A stretch of DNA of 64,000 bases from Paucibacter sp. TC2R-5 (lineage in GTDB: Bacteria; Pseudomonadota; Gammaproteobacteria; Burkholderiales; Burkholderiaceae_C): assembly GCF_025717605.1 (NCBI RefSeq), contig NZ_JAJIRQ010000005.1, positions 248,001-312,000 of the forward strand, read 5' to 3'. A program made the translations under genes and the position numbers. The notes beneath the pieces are model-generated. The model was given only the letters and a program-made list of their open reading frames with translations, ran no database searches and was not told the origin of the DNA. Shown here in pieces: positions 19,886-28,873 of this stretch (the stretch's first letter is position 1; each line of letters opens with the position of its first letter).

Positions 19886-22800
19886 TTACTTCAATGCCGG
19901 TTGGCTGGCCGGCGCAGCGACGGCCGACTTTTCTTTGCCGAACACCGCCACATAGACCACCGGCAGCAGCACCAGCGTCAACAGCGTCGCCACCAGCAGC
20001 CCGCCCATAATCGCAAAAGCCATCGGACCCCAGAACACGGTCGGCGCGATCGGGATCAGGCCCAGCACGGTTGAAGCCGCCGCCAGCATCATCGGCCGGA
20101 AGCGCCCGGTGGCCGAGGCCATCACCGCCTCCAACACGCCCTTGCCCTCGGCCCGGTCGGTCTCGATCTGCACGATCAAAATCACCGCGTTCTTGGCAAT
20201 CATGCCGATCAAGGCCAGCACGCCGAGGATGGCGACGAAGCCCAGCGGTCGGTTAAAGGCCAGCAGCGCCATCACCACACCGATCAAACCCAGCGGCATG
20301 ATGGCCACCACCATCGCCAGGCGCCGGAAGCTCACCAGCATGATCATCATGATGAAGAGCATCAGGCCAATCATCAGCGGCACGACCGCAAACACCGATT
20401 GGCTGGAGGTCTTGCTTTCTTCATACATGCCGCCGGTCACAACCTGGTACTGCGCGGGCAGTTTGGCCGAGAACTCGGCGATCTTCGGCGCCAGGCTCGT
20501 CACCACGTCATCCGGGCTGCCGCCGGGCATCACGTCGGCCCGCACGGTCAGCGTTGGCAGGCGATCGCGGCGCCAGACCAAGGGGAACTCCTGCTCTTCG
20601 CTCAGCGTGGCGAACTGGCTCAGCGGCACCATGCGCCCGCTCGGCGTGGGTACCTGCAGCGAGCGCAAGGTGTCGAACGATGCGCGCTCGCTGTCGACGG
20701 CGCGGGCCAGCACATTGACCGTGTAGATGTCGTCGCGCACCTGTGTCACTGCGGTGCCGGTGACGGCGGCGTTGAGCACATTGCCAATGGCGGCCGAGCT
20801 GATGCCGAGTTGGCGTGCCTGGTCTTGGTTGACCGTCACGTGCAATTGCCGCGCCGGCTCCATCCAGTCGAAGTTGACATGGCGGGTGCGCTGATCGGAG
20901 CCGAGGATTTGCGCTAACTCCAAGGACAGGCGGCGTACCTCGTCCTTGTCAGGCCCGGTCAGCCGGTATTGCAGCGGCCAGCCCACCGGCGGGCCCAGCT
21001 CCAGCGGCGAGACGCGCGCGATCACCTCGGGGAACTGCTCGGCCAAGACCTTGTCCAGCTTGGTGCGCAGGCGTTCGCGGGCTTCGAGGTCCTTGGTGAC
21101 GATCACAAACTGGCCAAAGAAGGGGTCGGCCAGCTGCACATTCAGGGTCAGGATGAAACGGATCGCGCCGCGCCCGACATAGCTGCTGTAATGGTCAACG
21201 TCCGGGTCGCCTTTCAGCACTTCTTCCAGGCGTTTGACCTGCGTCTCGGTCGCGTAGATCGAAGAGTTCTGACGCAGCGTCATGTCCACGGTCAGCTCGG
21301 GCCGATCAGACGCCGGGAAGAATTGTTGCGGCACCAGGCGCAGCAGGAACAGCGAGAGCACGAAGGCGCCTAGCGTCAGGCCTATGGTTACCCACTTCAT
21401 GCGGATGGCGCCGGCGAGGAAGGCGCTGTAGCCATCCATCAACTTGCTCGGCTTGGCCTCGGCTTCGACAGCTTCCCCCGCTTTAGGCGGCTTCAGCAAG
21501 GCCTTGCCAATCAGCGGAGCGAACAGCACCGCCACCAGCCAGGACGCGATCAGCGCGATGCCGACCACCGAGAAAATCGAGAAGGTGTACTCGCCGGCCG
21601 AACTTTGCGCAAAACCGATGGGGACAAAGCTGGCGATGGTCACCAGGGTGCCGATCAACATCGGCGCGGCCAAAGTGCGGTAGGCAAAGGTGGCGGCCTG
21701 GTCCGGCGTGTCGCCGGCGCCGAGGCGGCGAATCATCGCGTCCACTGTCGTCATCGCGTCGTCCACCAAGAGCGCCAGCGCAATGATCAAGGCGCCGAGC
21801 GAGATCCGGTGCAGGTCGATATGCAGGATGCCCATGACGGCGAACACGATCGCCAGCGTGAAGGGAATGGCCAGCGCCACCACAGTGCCTGGCCTCATGC
21901 CTAAGCTGACAAAGCTGCAGACCAGGATGATCACAATCGCCTGCCACAGCGAGGTCATGAAGTCGCTGATCGCGACATCGACCGACACGGCCTGGTCGGC
22001 CACCAGTGTCGACTCGATGCCATGCGGCAAATTGCTGCTGATCGCAGCCATTTCGGTGCGAATATTCTTGCCCAAGGTCAGGATGTCGCCGGCATCGCGC
22101 ATCGAGATCGCCAAGCCAATGGCGGGCTTGCCATTGACGCGGAACATCGGCTGCGGTGGGTCGACAAAACCGCGCCTCACCTTGGCAATGTCGCCCAGGC
22201 GGAAGATGCGTTCACCGGCGACGATATTGACCGCCTCGATGTCGGCCTCGGAGTCGAAGGCGCCGCTGACTCGCAGGAAGACGCGCTCTTTTTCGGTCTG
22301 TATCGTGCCCGAGGGGCGCACCATATTCTGTGCCTGCAAGGTCGCCAGAATGCTGCTGATATTCAGGCGCAGACCGGCCAGTTTTTCGGCCGAGAACTCG
22401 ATGAAGATCTGCTCGTCTTGTGCGCCCAGTACTTCAATCTTGGAGACATCGGGCACATGCAGCAGGCGCGAGCGGGCGTCCTCGACATGGTCGCGCAGCT
22501 CGCGGAAGTTGAAACCATCGGCGGTGAAGGCGTAGATGATGCCGAAGGTGTCGCCGAAGTCGTCGTTAAAGAAGGGACCGGCAGTGCCGGCAGGCAAGGT
22601 GTGGCGAATATCGCCGATGTTCTTGCGCACCTGGTACCAGACATCCGCAATTGCGGCCGGTGGCGTTGACTGCTTCAGGTCAACGAAGATGGTCGTTTGC
22701 CCGGCCGTCGTGTAGGAGCGAATGCGGTCCAGATGATTGGTCTCTTGCAGCTTGCGCTCCAATCGCTCGGTCAGCTGCTTGAGCGTTTCATCGACGGTGG

Positions 22801-22969
22801 CACCCGGCCAGCCTGCGCCTATCACCATGGTGCGTATGGTGATGGCCGGGTCTTCGCCGCGCCCCAGGCGCAAGAACGCAAAGGTGCCGGCAATGACGGA
22901 CACCAGCATGATGAAGATGACCAGCGAGCGCTTGGACAGCGCCCACTCGGAGAGATTCGGCCCGATCAC
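19886..22969 (-). CDS. RND efflux transporter, inner-membrane pump
   Basis: 1027 residues, the normal length for HAE-1-like RND pumps. It has the two-fold repeat of membrane blocks and large periplasmic loops. The proton-relay Asp pair is present in TM4 (ALALLVDDAMTTVDAM), as is the TM10 Lys (LIGMIAKNAVILIVQIE). The N-terminus LSEWALSKRSLVIFIMLVSVIAG is typical of the TriC/VexF-like branch. It pumps substrates from the periplasm or inner leaflet out through the OprM-type channel using the proton gradient. It overlaps the adaptor gene by 4 bases. The substrate is unknown. Confidence 0.93.
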   Translation of the reverse strand: MIGPNLSEWALSKRSLVIFIMLVSVIAGTFAFLRLGRGEDPAITIRTMVIGAGWPGATVDETLKQLTERLERKLQETNHLDRIRSYTTAGQTTIFVDLKQSTPPAAIADVWYQVRKNIGDIRHTLPAGTAGPFFNDDFGDTFGIIYAFTADGFNFRELRDHVEDARSRLLHVPDVSKIEVLGAQDEQIFIEFSAEKLAGLRLNISSILATLQAQNMVRPSGTIQTEKERVFLRVSGAFDSEADIEAVNIVAGERIFRLGDIAKVRRGFVDPPQPMFRVNGKPAIGLAISMRDAGDILTLGKNIRTEMAAISSNLPHGIESTLVADQAVSVDVAISDFMTSLWQAIVIILVCSFVSLGMRPGTVVALAIPFTLAIVFAVMGILHIDLHRISLGALIIALALLVDDAMTTVDAMIRRLGAGDTPDQAATFAYRTLAAPMLIGTLVTIASFVPIGFAQSSAGEYTFSIFSVVGIALIASWLVAVLFAPLIGKALLKPPKAGEAVEAEAKPSKLMDGYSAFLAGAIRMKWVTIGLTLGAFVLSLFLLRLVPQQFFPASDRPELTVDMTLRQNSSIYATETQVKRLEEVLKGDPDVDHYSSYVGRGAIRFILTLNVQLADPFFGQFVIVTKDLEARERLRTKLDKVLAEQFPEVIARVSPLELGPPVGWPLQYRLTGPDKDEVRRLSLELAQILGSDQRTRHVNFDWMEPARQLHVTVNQDQARQLGISSAAIGNVLNAAVTGTAVTQVRDDIYTVNVLARAVDSERASFDTLRSLQVPTPSGRMVPLSQFATLSEEQEFPLVWRRDRLPTLTVRADVMPGGSPDDVVTSLAPKIAEFSAKLPAQYQVVTGGMYEESKTSSQSVFAVVPLMIGLMLFIMMIMLVSFRRLAMVVAIMPLGLIGVVMALLAFNRPLGFVAILGVLALIGMIAKNAVILIVQIETDRAEGKGVLEAVMASATGRFRPMMLAAASTVLGLIPIAPTVFWGPMAFAIMGGLLVATLLTLVLLPVVYVAVFGKEKSAVAAPASQPALK

Positions 22970-24138
22970 GATTTGGTCTCGAGCAAACGGACCTTCTGGC
23001 CCGGACGCAGCGCTTGTACGCCTGCGGTGACGATGATGTCGCCGGCGCTCAAGCCGCTGGCCACCTGGACGGTGCTGGCGTCCGAGCTGCGTACCGTGAT
23101 CGTGCGCAGCGACACCGTGTTGGCTTTGGGCTCGACCACCCAGACGGCGGTTTTGCCTTCGGCGCGCACCAAGGCGGCCGATGGAATCTGCACGCCCGCG
23201 ACTGCGTCGAGCTGAATGCGGCCGGTGACGGTGCTGCCCAGGCGCATGGCTGCCGGCGGGTCAATCAAACGCACGCGCACGGCGAAGGTGCCGGTGACGG
23301 CGTCGGCGCGCGGTGCCACTTCGCGCACCTTGCCATTGGCGGTGATCTTGGGGTCATTGCTCATGCTGACCGTGATCTGCGGGCTCTTGGGCATCACGTC
23401 CTTGGTCTGGCCGGGCACGTCGAAGACCGCGTCGCGCGCACCCTCGCGCGCGACCTGGATGATCATGCGGCCTGCCGAAACGATCTCGCCCGGCTGCGGC
23501 CCACGCGCGGTCACCACGCCGGATACGTCGGACACCAGGCGGGTATAGCTGAGGCGGTTTTGGGCCAAATTGACCTGTGCTTGCGCGGCTTCAATCTGCG
23601 CCTCGGCGGTCTTCAAGAGCGCCTCGGCCTGATCGAACTGTGCGCGCGAGACGGCGCTTTCGGCGACCAGATCGCGCATGCGCACATGGTTGTTGCGGGC
23701 CTCGACCAGTTGCGCGCGTGCGGCCGCTTGCTGGGCGCGTGCCGCTTGCAGGCCGCTCTCTTCGTTTTGCGGGTCCAGGCGCGCAATCAGCTGACCGGGG
23801 CGAACGCTGTCGCCGATGTCCACGGTGCGCTCGATCATGCGGCCGTCGACGCGGAAGGATTGGTTGATCTCGGTCTGCGCCTGCACCGTGCCGGTGAAGG
23901 CCACCGTGCCGCTGCTTGCCAACTTGTCTATCGTCATCACGCGGGCCGGGCGGATCTCGGGCGGCGGCGCTTCGGTCGTGCGATTGCAGGCGCTCAGGGC
24001 GGCCAGCGCAATCAGGGACATCAGGGCGGTGCCAACCCTGAGCGAAGGGCGGCGCGGGGCACGCAGAGTGATGAAGTTATCAGACACGAGGCGGTTCCGA
24101 TCAAGGCTGCGGTTAGTTTGCACGCCGCATGGCGACAA
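22966..24138 (-). CDS. RND efflux periplasmic adaptor (membrane fusion protein, lipoprotein)
   Basis: 390 residues from the ATG at 24138; a GTG at 24087 is also possible and would put the signal peptide closer to the start. The lipobox is LSAC in LMSLIALAALSACNR. Then come the lipoyl halves (SFRVDGRMIERTVDIGDSVRPGQLIARLDP), an alpha-helical hairpin (EARNNHVRMRDLVAESAVSRAQFDQAEALL), and beta-barrel and membrane-proximal domains. It links the pump to the outer-membrane channel. It is the first gene of the operon. Confidence 0.92.
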   Translation of the reverse strand: MSPCGVQTNRSLDRNRLVSDNFITLRAPRRPSLRVGTALMSLIALAALSACNRTTEAPPPEIRPARVMTIDKLASSGTVAFTGTVQAQTEINQSFRVDGRMIERTVDIGDSVRPGQLIARLDPQNEESGLQAARAQQAAARAQLVEARNNHVRMRDLVAESAVSRAQFDQAEALLKTAEAQIEAAQAQVNLAQNRLSYTRLVSDVSGVVTARGPQPGEIVSAGRMIIQVAREGARDAVFDVPGQTKDVMPKSPQITVSMSNDPKITANGKVREVAPRADAVTGTFAVRVRLIDPPAAMRLGSTVTGRIQLDAVAGVQIPSAALVRAEGKTAVWVVEPKANTVSLRTITVRSSDASTVQVASGLSAGDIIVTAGVQALRPGQKVRLLETKS

Positions 24139-24324
24139 ATAAGGAATTACTCAATGGACCAAGGATCCAGGGCTCAAAAAGCCAGGCGGATTGTAGGCAG
24201 GCTTTGTGACGGCCTCTTGGCCCCAAAGTGGTGCCGGCGAGGCCTCAAGAAACAGTAGCGCCCGCTGCCCGCCGCCCCCAGTCTTGGCGAGCGGTGAGTG
24301 GCGGGCGTCGTGTGTCGGGTCGGT

Positions 24325-25578
24325 TTAGAAATCGACCGCGTCGCGCACGATTGGGCAGGTCATGCAATGGCCGCCGCCACGTCCGCGGCCGAGTTCGGCG
24401 CCGACGATGGTGATGACTTCAATGCCTTCTTTGCGCAGCGCCGTGTTGGTATAGGTGTTTCGGTCATAGGCATAGACGACGCCGGGGGCAGCGCAGACCA
24501 AGTTGGCGCCGCTGTCCCACTGCGTACGCTCGCGCTGGTAGTCGGTGCCGCCGGCCTCGACCACGCGCAGCTTCTTCAGGCCCAGAGATTCGGCCACCAC
24601 GTCCACAAAAGGCTTGTTCTCCGCGTGCAGCTCGATGCCGCTTGGGTGATCGCTTGGGCGATAGGAGAAGGTGCGGGTCTGGTTCATGAAGTCCGGCGCC
24701 ACCAGCACGCAGTCGCGGTCGGCGAAGGTAAACACCGTGTCCAGGTGCATGGCGGCACGAATCTTGGGCATCGCCGCCACGATCACGCGCTCGGCCGCAC
24801 CCTTCTTGAACAAGGTCGCGGCGAGTTGGCTGATGGCCTGGCGCGAGGTGCGCTCGCTCATGCCGATCAAGACATTGCCCTTGCCGATAGGCATCACGTC
24901 GCCGCCTTCCAGCGTGGCCAGCCCGTGGTCTTCGGTCGGATCGCCCCACCAGACATTCACCTTGCCGCCAAAGTCGGGGTGGAATTTGTAGATCGCCGTG
25001 GTGAGGATGGTTTCCTCATGGCGAGCCGGCCAGTACAGCGGGTTGAGCGTCACGCCGCCGTAGATCCAGCAGGTTGTGTCCCGTGTGTACAGGGTGTTAG
25101 GCAAGGGCGCCAACAGGTACTCGGTGACGCCGGCCGCATCGCGCACGACCGAGAAGGCCGCGCCGCCCACCGACTCGGGGAACTCGTTCGTCGACAGGCC
25201 GCCAATCAGGGTCTCGGCCAGCGTGCGGTTGTCCAGGCCTTCCAGGTAGCCGCGCAACTCGTTGACAAAGCCCAGGCCGATCTGGTTGGGCACGACCTGG
25301 TTGTCCAGAATCCACTTCTTGCCTTCGGGCACGGCCAGGGTCTCGGCCAGCAGATTGTGCATTTCCAGCACTTCGATGCCGCGGTCGCGCATCTTGCTGA
25401 CGAAGTCGAAGTGGTCGCGCTTGGCGTTCTCCACCCACAGCACGTCGTCGAACAAAAGGGAATCGCAATTGGACGGTGTCAGGCGCGCATGTGCGCGGCC
25501 TGGCGCACACACCATTACCTTGCGCAGTTGGCCGACTTCCGAATGGACGCCGAACTTCACTTCACTTGCAGTTGTCAT
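24325..25578 (-). CDS. arcA: Arginine deiminase
   Basis: 417 residues, the usual length. It converts arginine to citrulline and ammonia. Motifs: [25 protein letters not shown] at the N-terminus, [40 protein letters not shown] and the catalytic GGGHCMTCP with Cys405 near the end. It lies 34 bases after arcD. The next enzymes of the pathway (ArcB ornithine carbamoyltransferase and ArcC carbamate kinase) are not in the window; the gene downstream is the efflux adaptor. Confidence 0.97.
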   Translation of the reverse strand: MTTASEVKFGVHSEVGQLRKVMVCAPGRAHARLTPSNCDSLLFDDVLWVENAKRDHFDFVSKMRDRGIEVLEMHNLLAETLAVPEGKKWILDNQVVPNQIGLGFVNELRGYLEGLDNRTLAETLIGGLSTNEFPESVGGAAFSVVRDAAGVTEYLLAPLPNTLYTRDTTCWIYGGVTLNPLYWPARHEETILTTAIYKFHPDFGGKVNVWWGDPTEDHGLATLEGGDVMPIGKGNVLIGMSERTSRQAISQLAATLFKKGAAERVIVAAMPKIRAAMHLDTVFTFADRDCVLVAPDFMNQTRTFSYRPSDHPSGIELHAENKPFVDVVAESLGLKKLRVVEAGGTDYQRERTQWDSGANLVCAAPGVVYAYDRNTYTNTALRKEGIEVITIVGAELGRGRGGGHCMTCPIVRDAVDF

Positions 25579-25612
25579 GATGATCTCCGTTGGTAATTAG
25601 TTAGCTCACTGC

Positions 25613-27031
25613 TTAAATTGCTACGGCGCCGGTGGCCAGACCGTAAACGCCGTAGATGGCCGCTGCGACGATGACGCCGAAGGTGACCCAATCCGATGTC
25701 TTGACGAACACCGGTTTGCCTTGTTCGCGCCGCGCGATGAAGTAGAGCACGGTGCCCGGCGCAAACAACACTGCTGACAGCACGATGAATTTCAGGCCGC
25801 CGGCGTAAATCATGAACAAGGTGTAGAGCACCGCCAGGGTGGACAGAATCAAGTCGCGCTGGCGCTCCTCCGGCCGCACCTGATAGGTCTCGCCCCGCTT
25901 GGCGATCATCAAGCCGTAGGCGGCCACGAACAGGTAGGGGATCAGCGTCGTCGCGCTGGTCAGGTTGAGCATCAGCGAGAAGGCGTCACGTGACCAGTAG
26001 GTGGTGATCACGATCAGCTGGATCACGCCGCTGGTGACCCACAGCGCCGTCACCGGCACATTATTGGCATTGACCTTGGCGAAGGCCTTGGGCATGTCTT
26101 TGGACTTGCCTGCCGCGAACATCACCTCGGCGCAGATCAAGGCCCAGGCCAGGTAGGCGCCCAGCACCGAGACCAGCAGGCCGACGCTGACGAAGATGGC
26201 GCCCCAGGGGCCGACCACCGACTCCAGCACGCCCGCCATCGAAGGCTGACGCATGCCGGCGATCTCGGCGCGCTGCATCACCGCATAAGGCAGCAGCGAA
26301 ACCAAGACCATCAGGCAGGTCACGCTGATGAAGCCCAGAATGGTGGCCTTGCCGACGTCGGCACGGTCCTTGGCAAAGCGCGAATAGACGCTGGCGCCTT
26401 CGATGCCGATGAACACAAACACCGTCACCAACATGGTCGCCTTGACCTGATCGAACAAGCCGGTGGTGAGGTCGCCGCCGTACAAGTTGAAGCTGAACAG
26501 GTCCATCTTGAAGGAGAAGAACATGATCACGATGAAGATGCCGATCGGGATCACCTTGGCCACCGTGACGATGCTGTTGATGAAGGCCGCTTGCTGCACA
26601 CCGCGCAGAATCAGGAAGTGAAAAGCCCAGATGCCCATGGAGGCCACGGCGATCGCGACCGCCGTATTGCCGTCACCGAAGATCGGGAAGAAGGCGCCCA
26701 GCGTTGACTTGATCAGAACCCAATAAGACACGTTGCCGATGCAACTGCCGATCCAGTAACCGAAGGCTGACAAGAAGCCCGGGTAATCGCCAAAGCCTTC
26801 GCGGGCATAGGCATAAACACCGGCGTCGATCTCGGGCTTGCGCTCGGCCAAGGCCTGGAACACGCGGGCCAGCATATACATGCCGGTGCCGGCGATCACC
26901 CAAGCGATCAAGGCACCCAGCGGCCCGGTGGCGTTGGCAAAGGTGCGCGGCAGCGAGAAGATGCCCGCGCCCACCATTCCCCCCACCACCATGGCCGTCA
27001 AGCCCATGCGTGACATCTTTTGTTCAGCCAT
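25613..27031 (-). CDS. arcD: Arginine:ornithine antiporter (basic amino acid/polyamine APC family)
   Basis: 472 residues, about 12-13 membrane helices. KMSRMGLTAMVVGGMVGAGIFSLPRTFANATGPLGALIAWVIAGTGM is the APC-family substrate site in helix 1 (GxxxGAGIF). Position upstream of arcA and length fit ArcD, which exchanges external arginine for ornithine. Without an adjacent arcB, the counter-substrate might be citrulline rather than ornithine; this is inference. An Anr/FNR-like box lies 26 bases upstream of the start. Confidence 0.9.
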   Translation of the reverse strand: MAEQKMSRMGLTAMVVGGMVGAGIFSLPRTFANATGPLGALIAWVIAGTGMYMLARVFQALAERKPEIDAGVYAYAREGFGDYPGFLSAFGYWIGSCIGNVSYWVLIKSTLGAFFPIFGDGNTAVAIAVASMGIWAFHFLILRGVQQAAFINSIVTVAKVIPIGIFIVIMFFSFKMDLFSFNLYGGDLTTGLFDQVKATMLVTVFVFIGIEGASVYSRFAKDRADVGKATILGFISVTCLMVLVSLLPYAVMQRAEIAGMRQPSMAGVLESVVGPWGAIFVSVGLLVSVLGAYLAWALICAEVMFAAGKSKDMPKAFAKVNANNVPVTALWVTSGVIQLIVITTYWSRDAFSLMLNLTSATTLIPYLFVAAYGLMIAKRGETYQVRPEERQRDLILSTLAVLYTLFMIYAGGLKFIVLSAVLFAPGTVLYFIARREQGKPVFVKTSDWVTFGVIVAAAIYGVYGLATGAVAI

Positions 27032-27056
27032 GTCTCTCGTCCTTTTTGATATTGAT

Positions 27057-27070
27057 TTGATTCAGGTCAA
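27057..27070. promoter_or_regulatory. FNR/Anr-like box upstream of arcD
   Basis: TTGATTCAGGTCAA matches the consensus TTGAT-N4-ATCAA at 9 of 10 positions. arc operons are often Anr-activated under low oxygen. Its centre is only about 33 bases from the arcD ATG, closer than a class II activator site would be, so the role is uncertain. Confidence 0.5.
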
Positions 27071-27230
27071 CCCTGCTTCTCGCCAGGGCGTCTTGCTGCA
27101 GATCAACTAACGCTCAATCGCAGCGCAGCGCACACCAGCTCGGCGCAGTATCTGCCAGCTTTTCCGCATGAAAGCAGACTTGTGATTCCGGAAATTCATT
27201 GTGAGATAACTTTCCAGCTGCGTGCATCTT

Positions 27231-27250
27231 GGGTTAACCCGGGGTACCCC
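27231..27250. promoter_or_regulatory. Two abutting 10-bp palindromes upstream of the LysR gene
   Basis: GGGTTAACCC (27231-27240) is followed without a gap by GGGGTACCCC (27241-27250), each perfectly self-complementary. They lie 33 bases before the LysR ATG in the divergent arcD/LysR region and could be an operator. Confidence 0.45.
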
Positions 27251-27282
27251 CTAGAATGAAGTGACTCTTTGCTCATTCACCT

Positions 27283-28239
27283 ATGTCGCCAAGTAATCAT
27301 CTGATTCATCGTTTGCCTCGACACTTGAAGATGAGCGAGCTGCGCGTGTTCCTGGCCGTGTTCCAGTTGCGCAGTTTTCACAAGGCGGCTGCGGCGGTGC
27401 ACTTGACGCAGCCGGCGGTGACCAAGTCGATCGCCGGGCTGGAGCAGATGCTGGGCGTCAAGCTGTTCGAGCGTCAGGCCAGTGGGGTCGAGCCGACCGC
27501 CTATGGTCTGAGCTTCGCCCCGCGCGCGATGGCCGTTTTTGAAGAGCTGCGCCACGCGGCGCAAGATCTGGCCAGCCTGAGCAGCGGCGCTACCGGCACC
27601 TTGCGCATTGGCACAGTGCCCATGCCGGCCATCCCGTTTTTGCCGGTGGCCATCAAGCGCCTGTGCGCGGCGCAGCCCCATAGTGCGGTGACCGTGGTCG
27701 AGGCACGCGAGGCCGAATTGCTGGAGCGTCTGCGCAGAGGCGATATTGAGCTGGCGCTGTTGCGGCTTTCGCTGTTCGAGCTCGATGTGGACCTGCAGGC
27801 GCAGACGCTTTTCGAAGAGCGCTTGATGGTGATGGCCGGAGCGGATCACCCTTTGGCCAAACGTCAGAGCCTGTGCTGGCCCGAGTTGCTGGAGCAGCGC
27901 TGGGTGTTGCCGCCGCCGGACTGTGTCTTCTATGAGTTCGTGCTTCGCAGCCTGGCTGAGCAGGGCTTGGCGATGCCACGTGCTGCTGTGGAGGCCTACT
28001 CGGTGCCGGTGCAGGTCGGCCTGGCTCAGCATGGCGGCATGCTGTCCTTCGGCATGCGCTCGCGCTTCGAGTTTGGCGACAAGCGTTACCGCTTGTCACG
28101 TCTGGCCATCAACCTTCATTGCGCCGAGAAGCCCGTGGCCGCAGTATGGATAAGGGCACGTGAGTTGAGCCCGCTGGCGCAACAGCTGCTAGAGCATGTG
28201 CAGGCGCAATGCGATGCTGCACAAACGGTCTATCCCTGA
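27283..28239 (+). CDS. LysR-family transcriptional regulator
   Basis: 318 residues. The DNA-binding helix-turn-helix is MSELRVFLAVFQLRSFHKAAAAVHLTQPAVTKSIAGLEQMLGVKLFER, followed by a LysR substrate-binding domain (LRIGTVPMPAIPFLPVAIKRL onward). No clear ribosome site precedes the ATG at 27283, and the ATG at 27331 is an alternative. It is divergent from arcD-arcA, the typical arrangement for a LysR regulator controlling its neighbour, so it may respond to arginine or a related compound. This is inferred from position only. Confidence 0.9.
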   Translation: MSPSNHLIHRLPRHLKMSELRVFLAVFQLRSFHKAAAAVHLTQPAVTKSIAGLEQMLGVKLFERQASGVEPTAYGLSFAPRAMAVFEELRHAAQDLASLSSGATGTLRIGTVPMPAIPFLPVAIKRLCAAQPHSAVTVVEAREAELLERLRRGDIELALLRLSLFELDVDLQAQTLFEERLMVMAGADHPLAKRQSLCWPELLEQRWVLPPPDCVFYEFVLRSLAEQGLAMPRAAVEAYSVPVQVGLAQHGGMLSFGMRSRFEFGDKRYRLSRLAINLHCAEKPVAAVWIRARELSPLAQQLLEHVQAQCDAAQTVYP

Positions 28240-28419
28240 GTCGAGTTTGGGCTAACCTTGAATCGGTGAGGACTGGTTTTTTGTCCCCGCCGACATTGCG
28301 CGCGTGTAGACTGCGCGCCGAACTGCTGTGTTATCGCTGATATGCCAAGCGCTGCGCCCATTTGAGCGACAGCGCTGGTGGCGATGCCTATTTTTCGTAA
28401 AACCATTTGAGGGACTGCT

Positions 28420-28797
28420 ATGAGCAATTTTTGGGACTCGATCCTGCTGATGATTTCGGCCTTTGTGTTTGTGGCCTATCTGATCATCATGTTCCAGATC
28501 GTCGTGGACCTGTTCCGCGATGACGAGATGGGCGGCGGCTCCAAGGTCTTGTGGATCATCGGCTTGATCTTCGTACCGATGTTGACGGCCATCATCTACA
28601 TCGTCGCTCGTGGCAAGGGAATGTCGACTCGGCAGCATGCCAGCATCAAGCGCGCCCAGTCCGAGACCGAGGCCTATATCAAGGGCGTGGCGGGCAAGTC
28701 GCCGGCGGCCGATATTGCCGAGGCCAAGGCCTTGCTCGACGCCGGCACCATCAGCGCCGACGAGTTCGCCAAGCTCAAGGCCAAAGCACTGGCTTGA
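28420..28797 (+). CDS. Small membrane protein with PLDc_N and SHOCT domains
   Basis: 125 residues. Two membrane helices (SILLMISAFVFVAYLIIMFQIVVDLF and KVLWIIGLIFVPMLTAIIYIVARG) joined by RDDEMGGGS form the PLDc_N-type pair. The C-terminal AEAKALLDAGTISADEFAKLKAKAL is a SHOCT motif, a short helical segment seen at the ends of many membrane proteins. The role is unknown. A clear terminator follows. Confidence 0.82.
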   Translation: MSNFWDSILLMISAFVFVAYLIIMFQIVVDLFRDDEMGGGSKVLWIIGLIFVPMLTAIIYIVARGKGMSTRQHASIKRAQSETEAYIKGVAGKSPAADIAEAKALLDAGTISADEFAKLKAKALA

Positions 28798-28816
28798 TGT
28801 CTGGCTGCTGAACAAG

Positions 28817-28849
28817 GCCCTGCTGACTTCCGGTCTGCAGGGCTTTTTT
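28817..28849 (+). terminator. Rho-independent terminator
   Basis: GCCCTGC (28817-28823) pairs with GCAGGGC (28837-28843), followed by six Ts. It lies 20 bases after the PLDc_N-SHOCT gene. Confidence 0.85.
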
Positions 28850-28873
28850 ATGGTTTATTCGCGCAGAGGCTCC

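Noticed and set aside
28610-28873. 5' extension of the first pldA reading frame
   Set aside because: It runs through the PLDc_N-SHOCT gene and its terminator; a good signal peptide starts at 28874.
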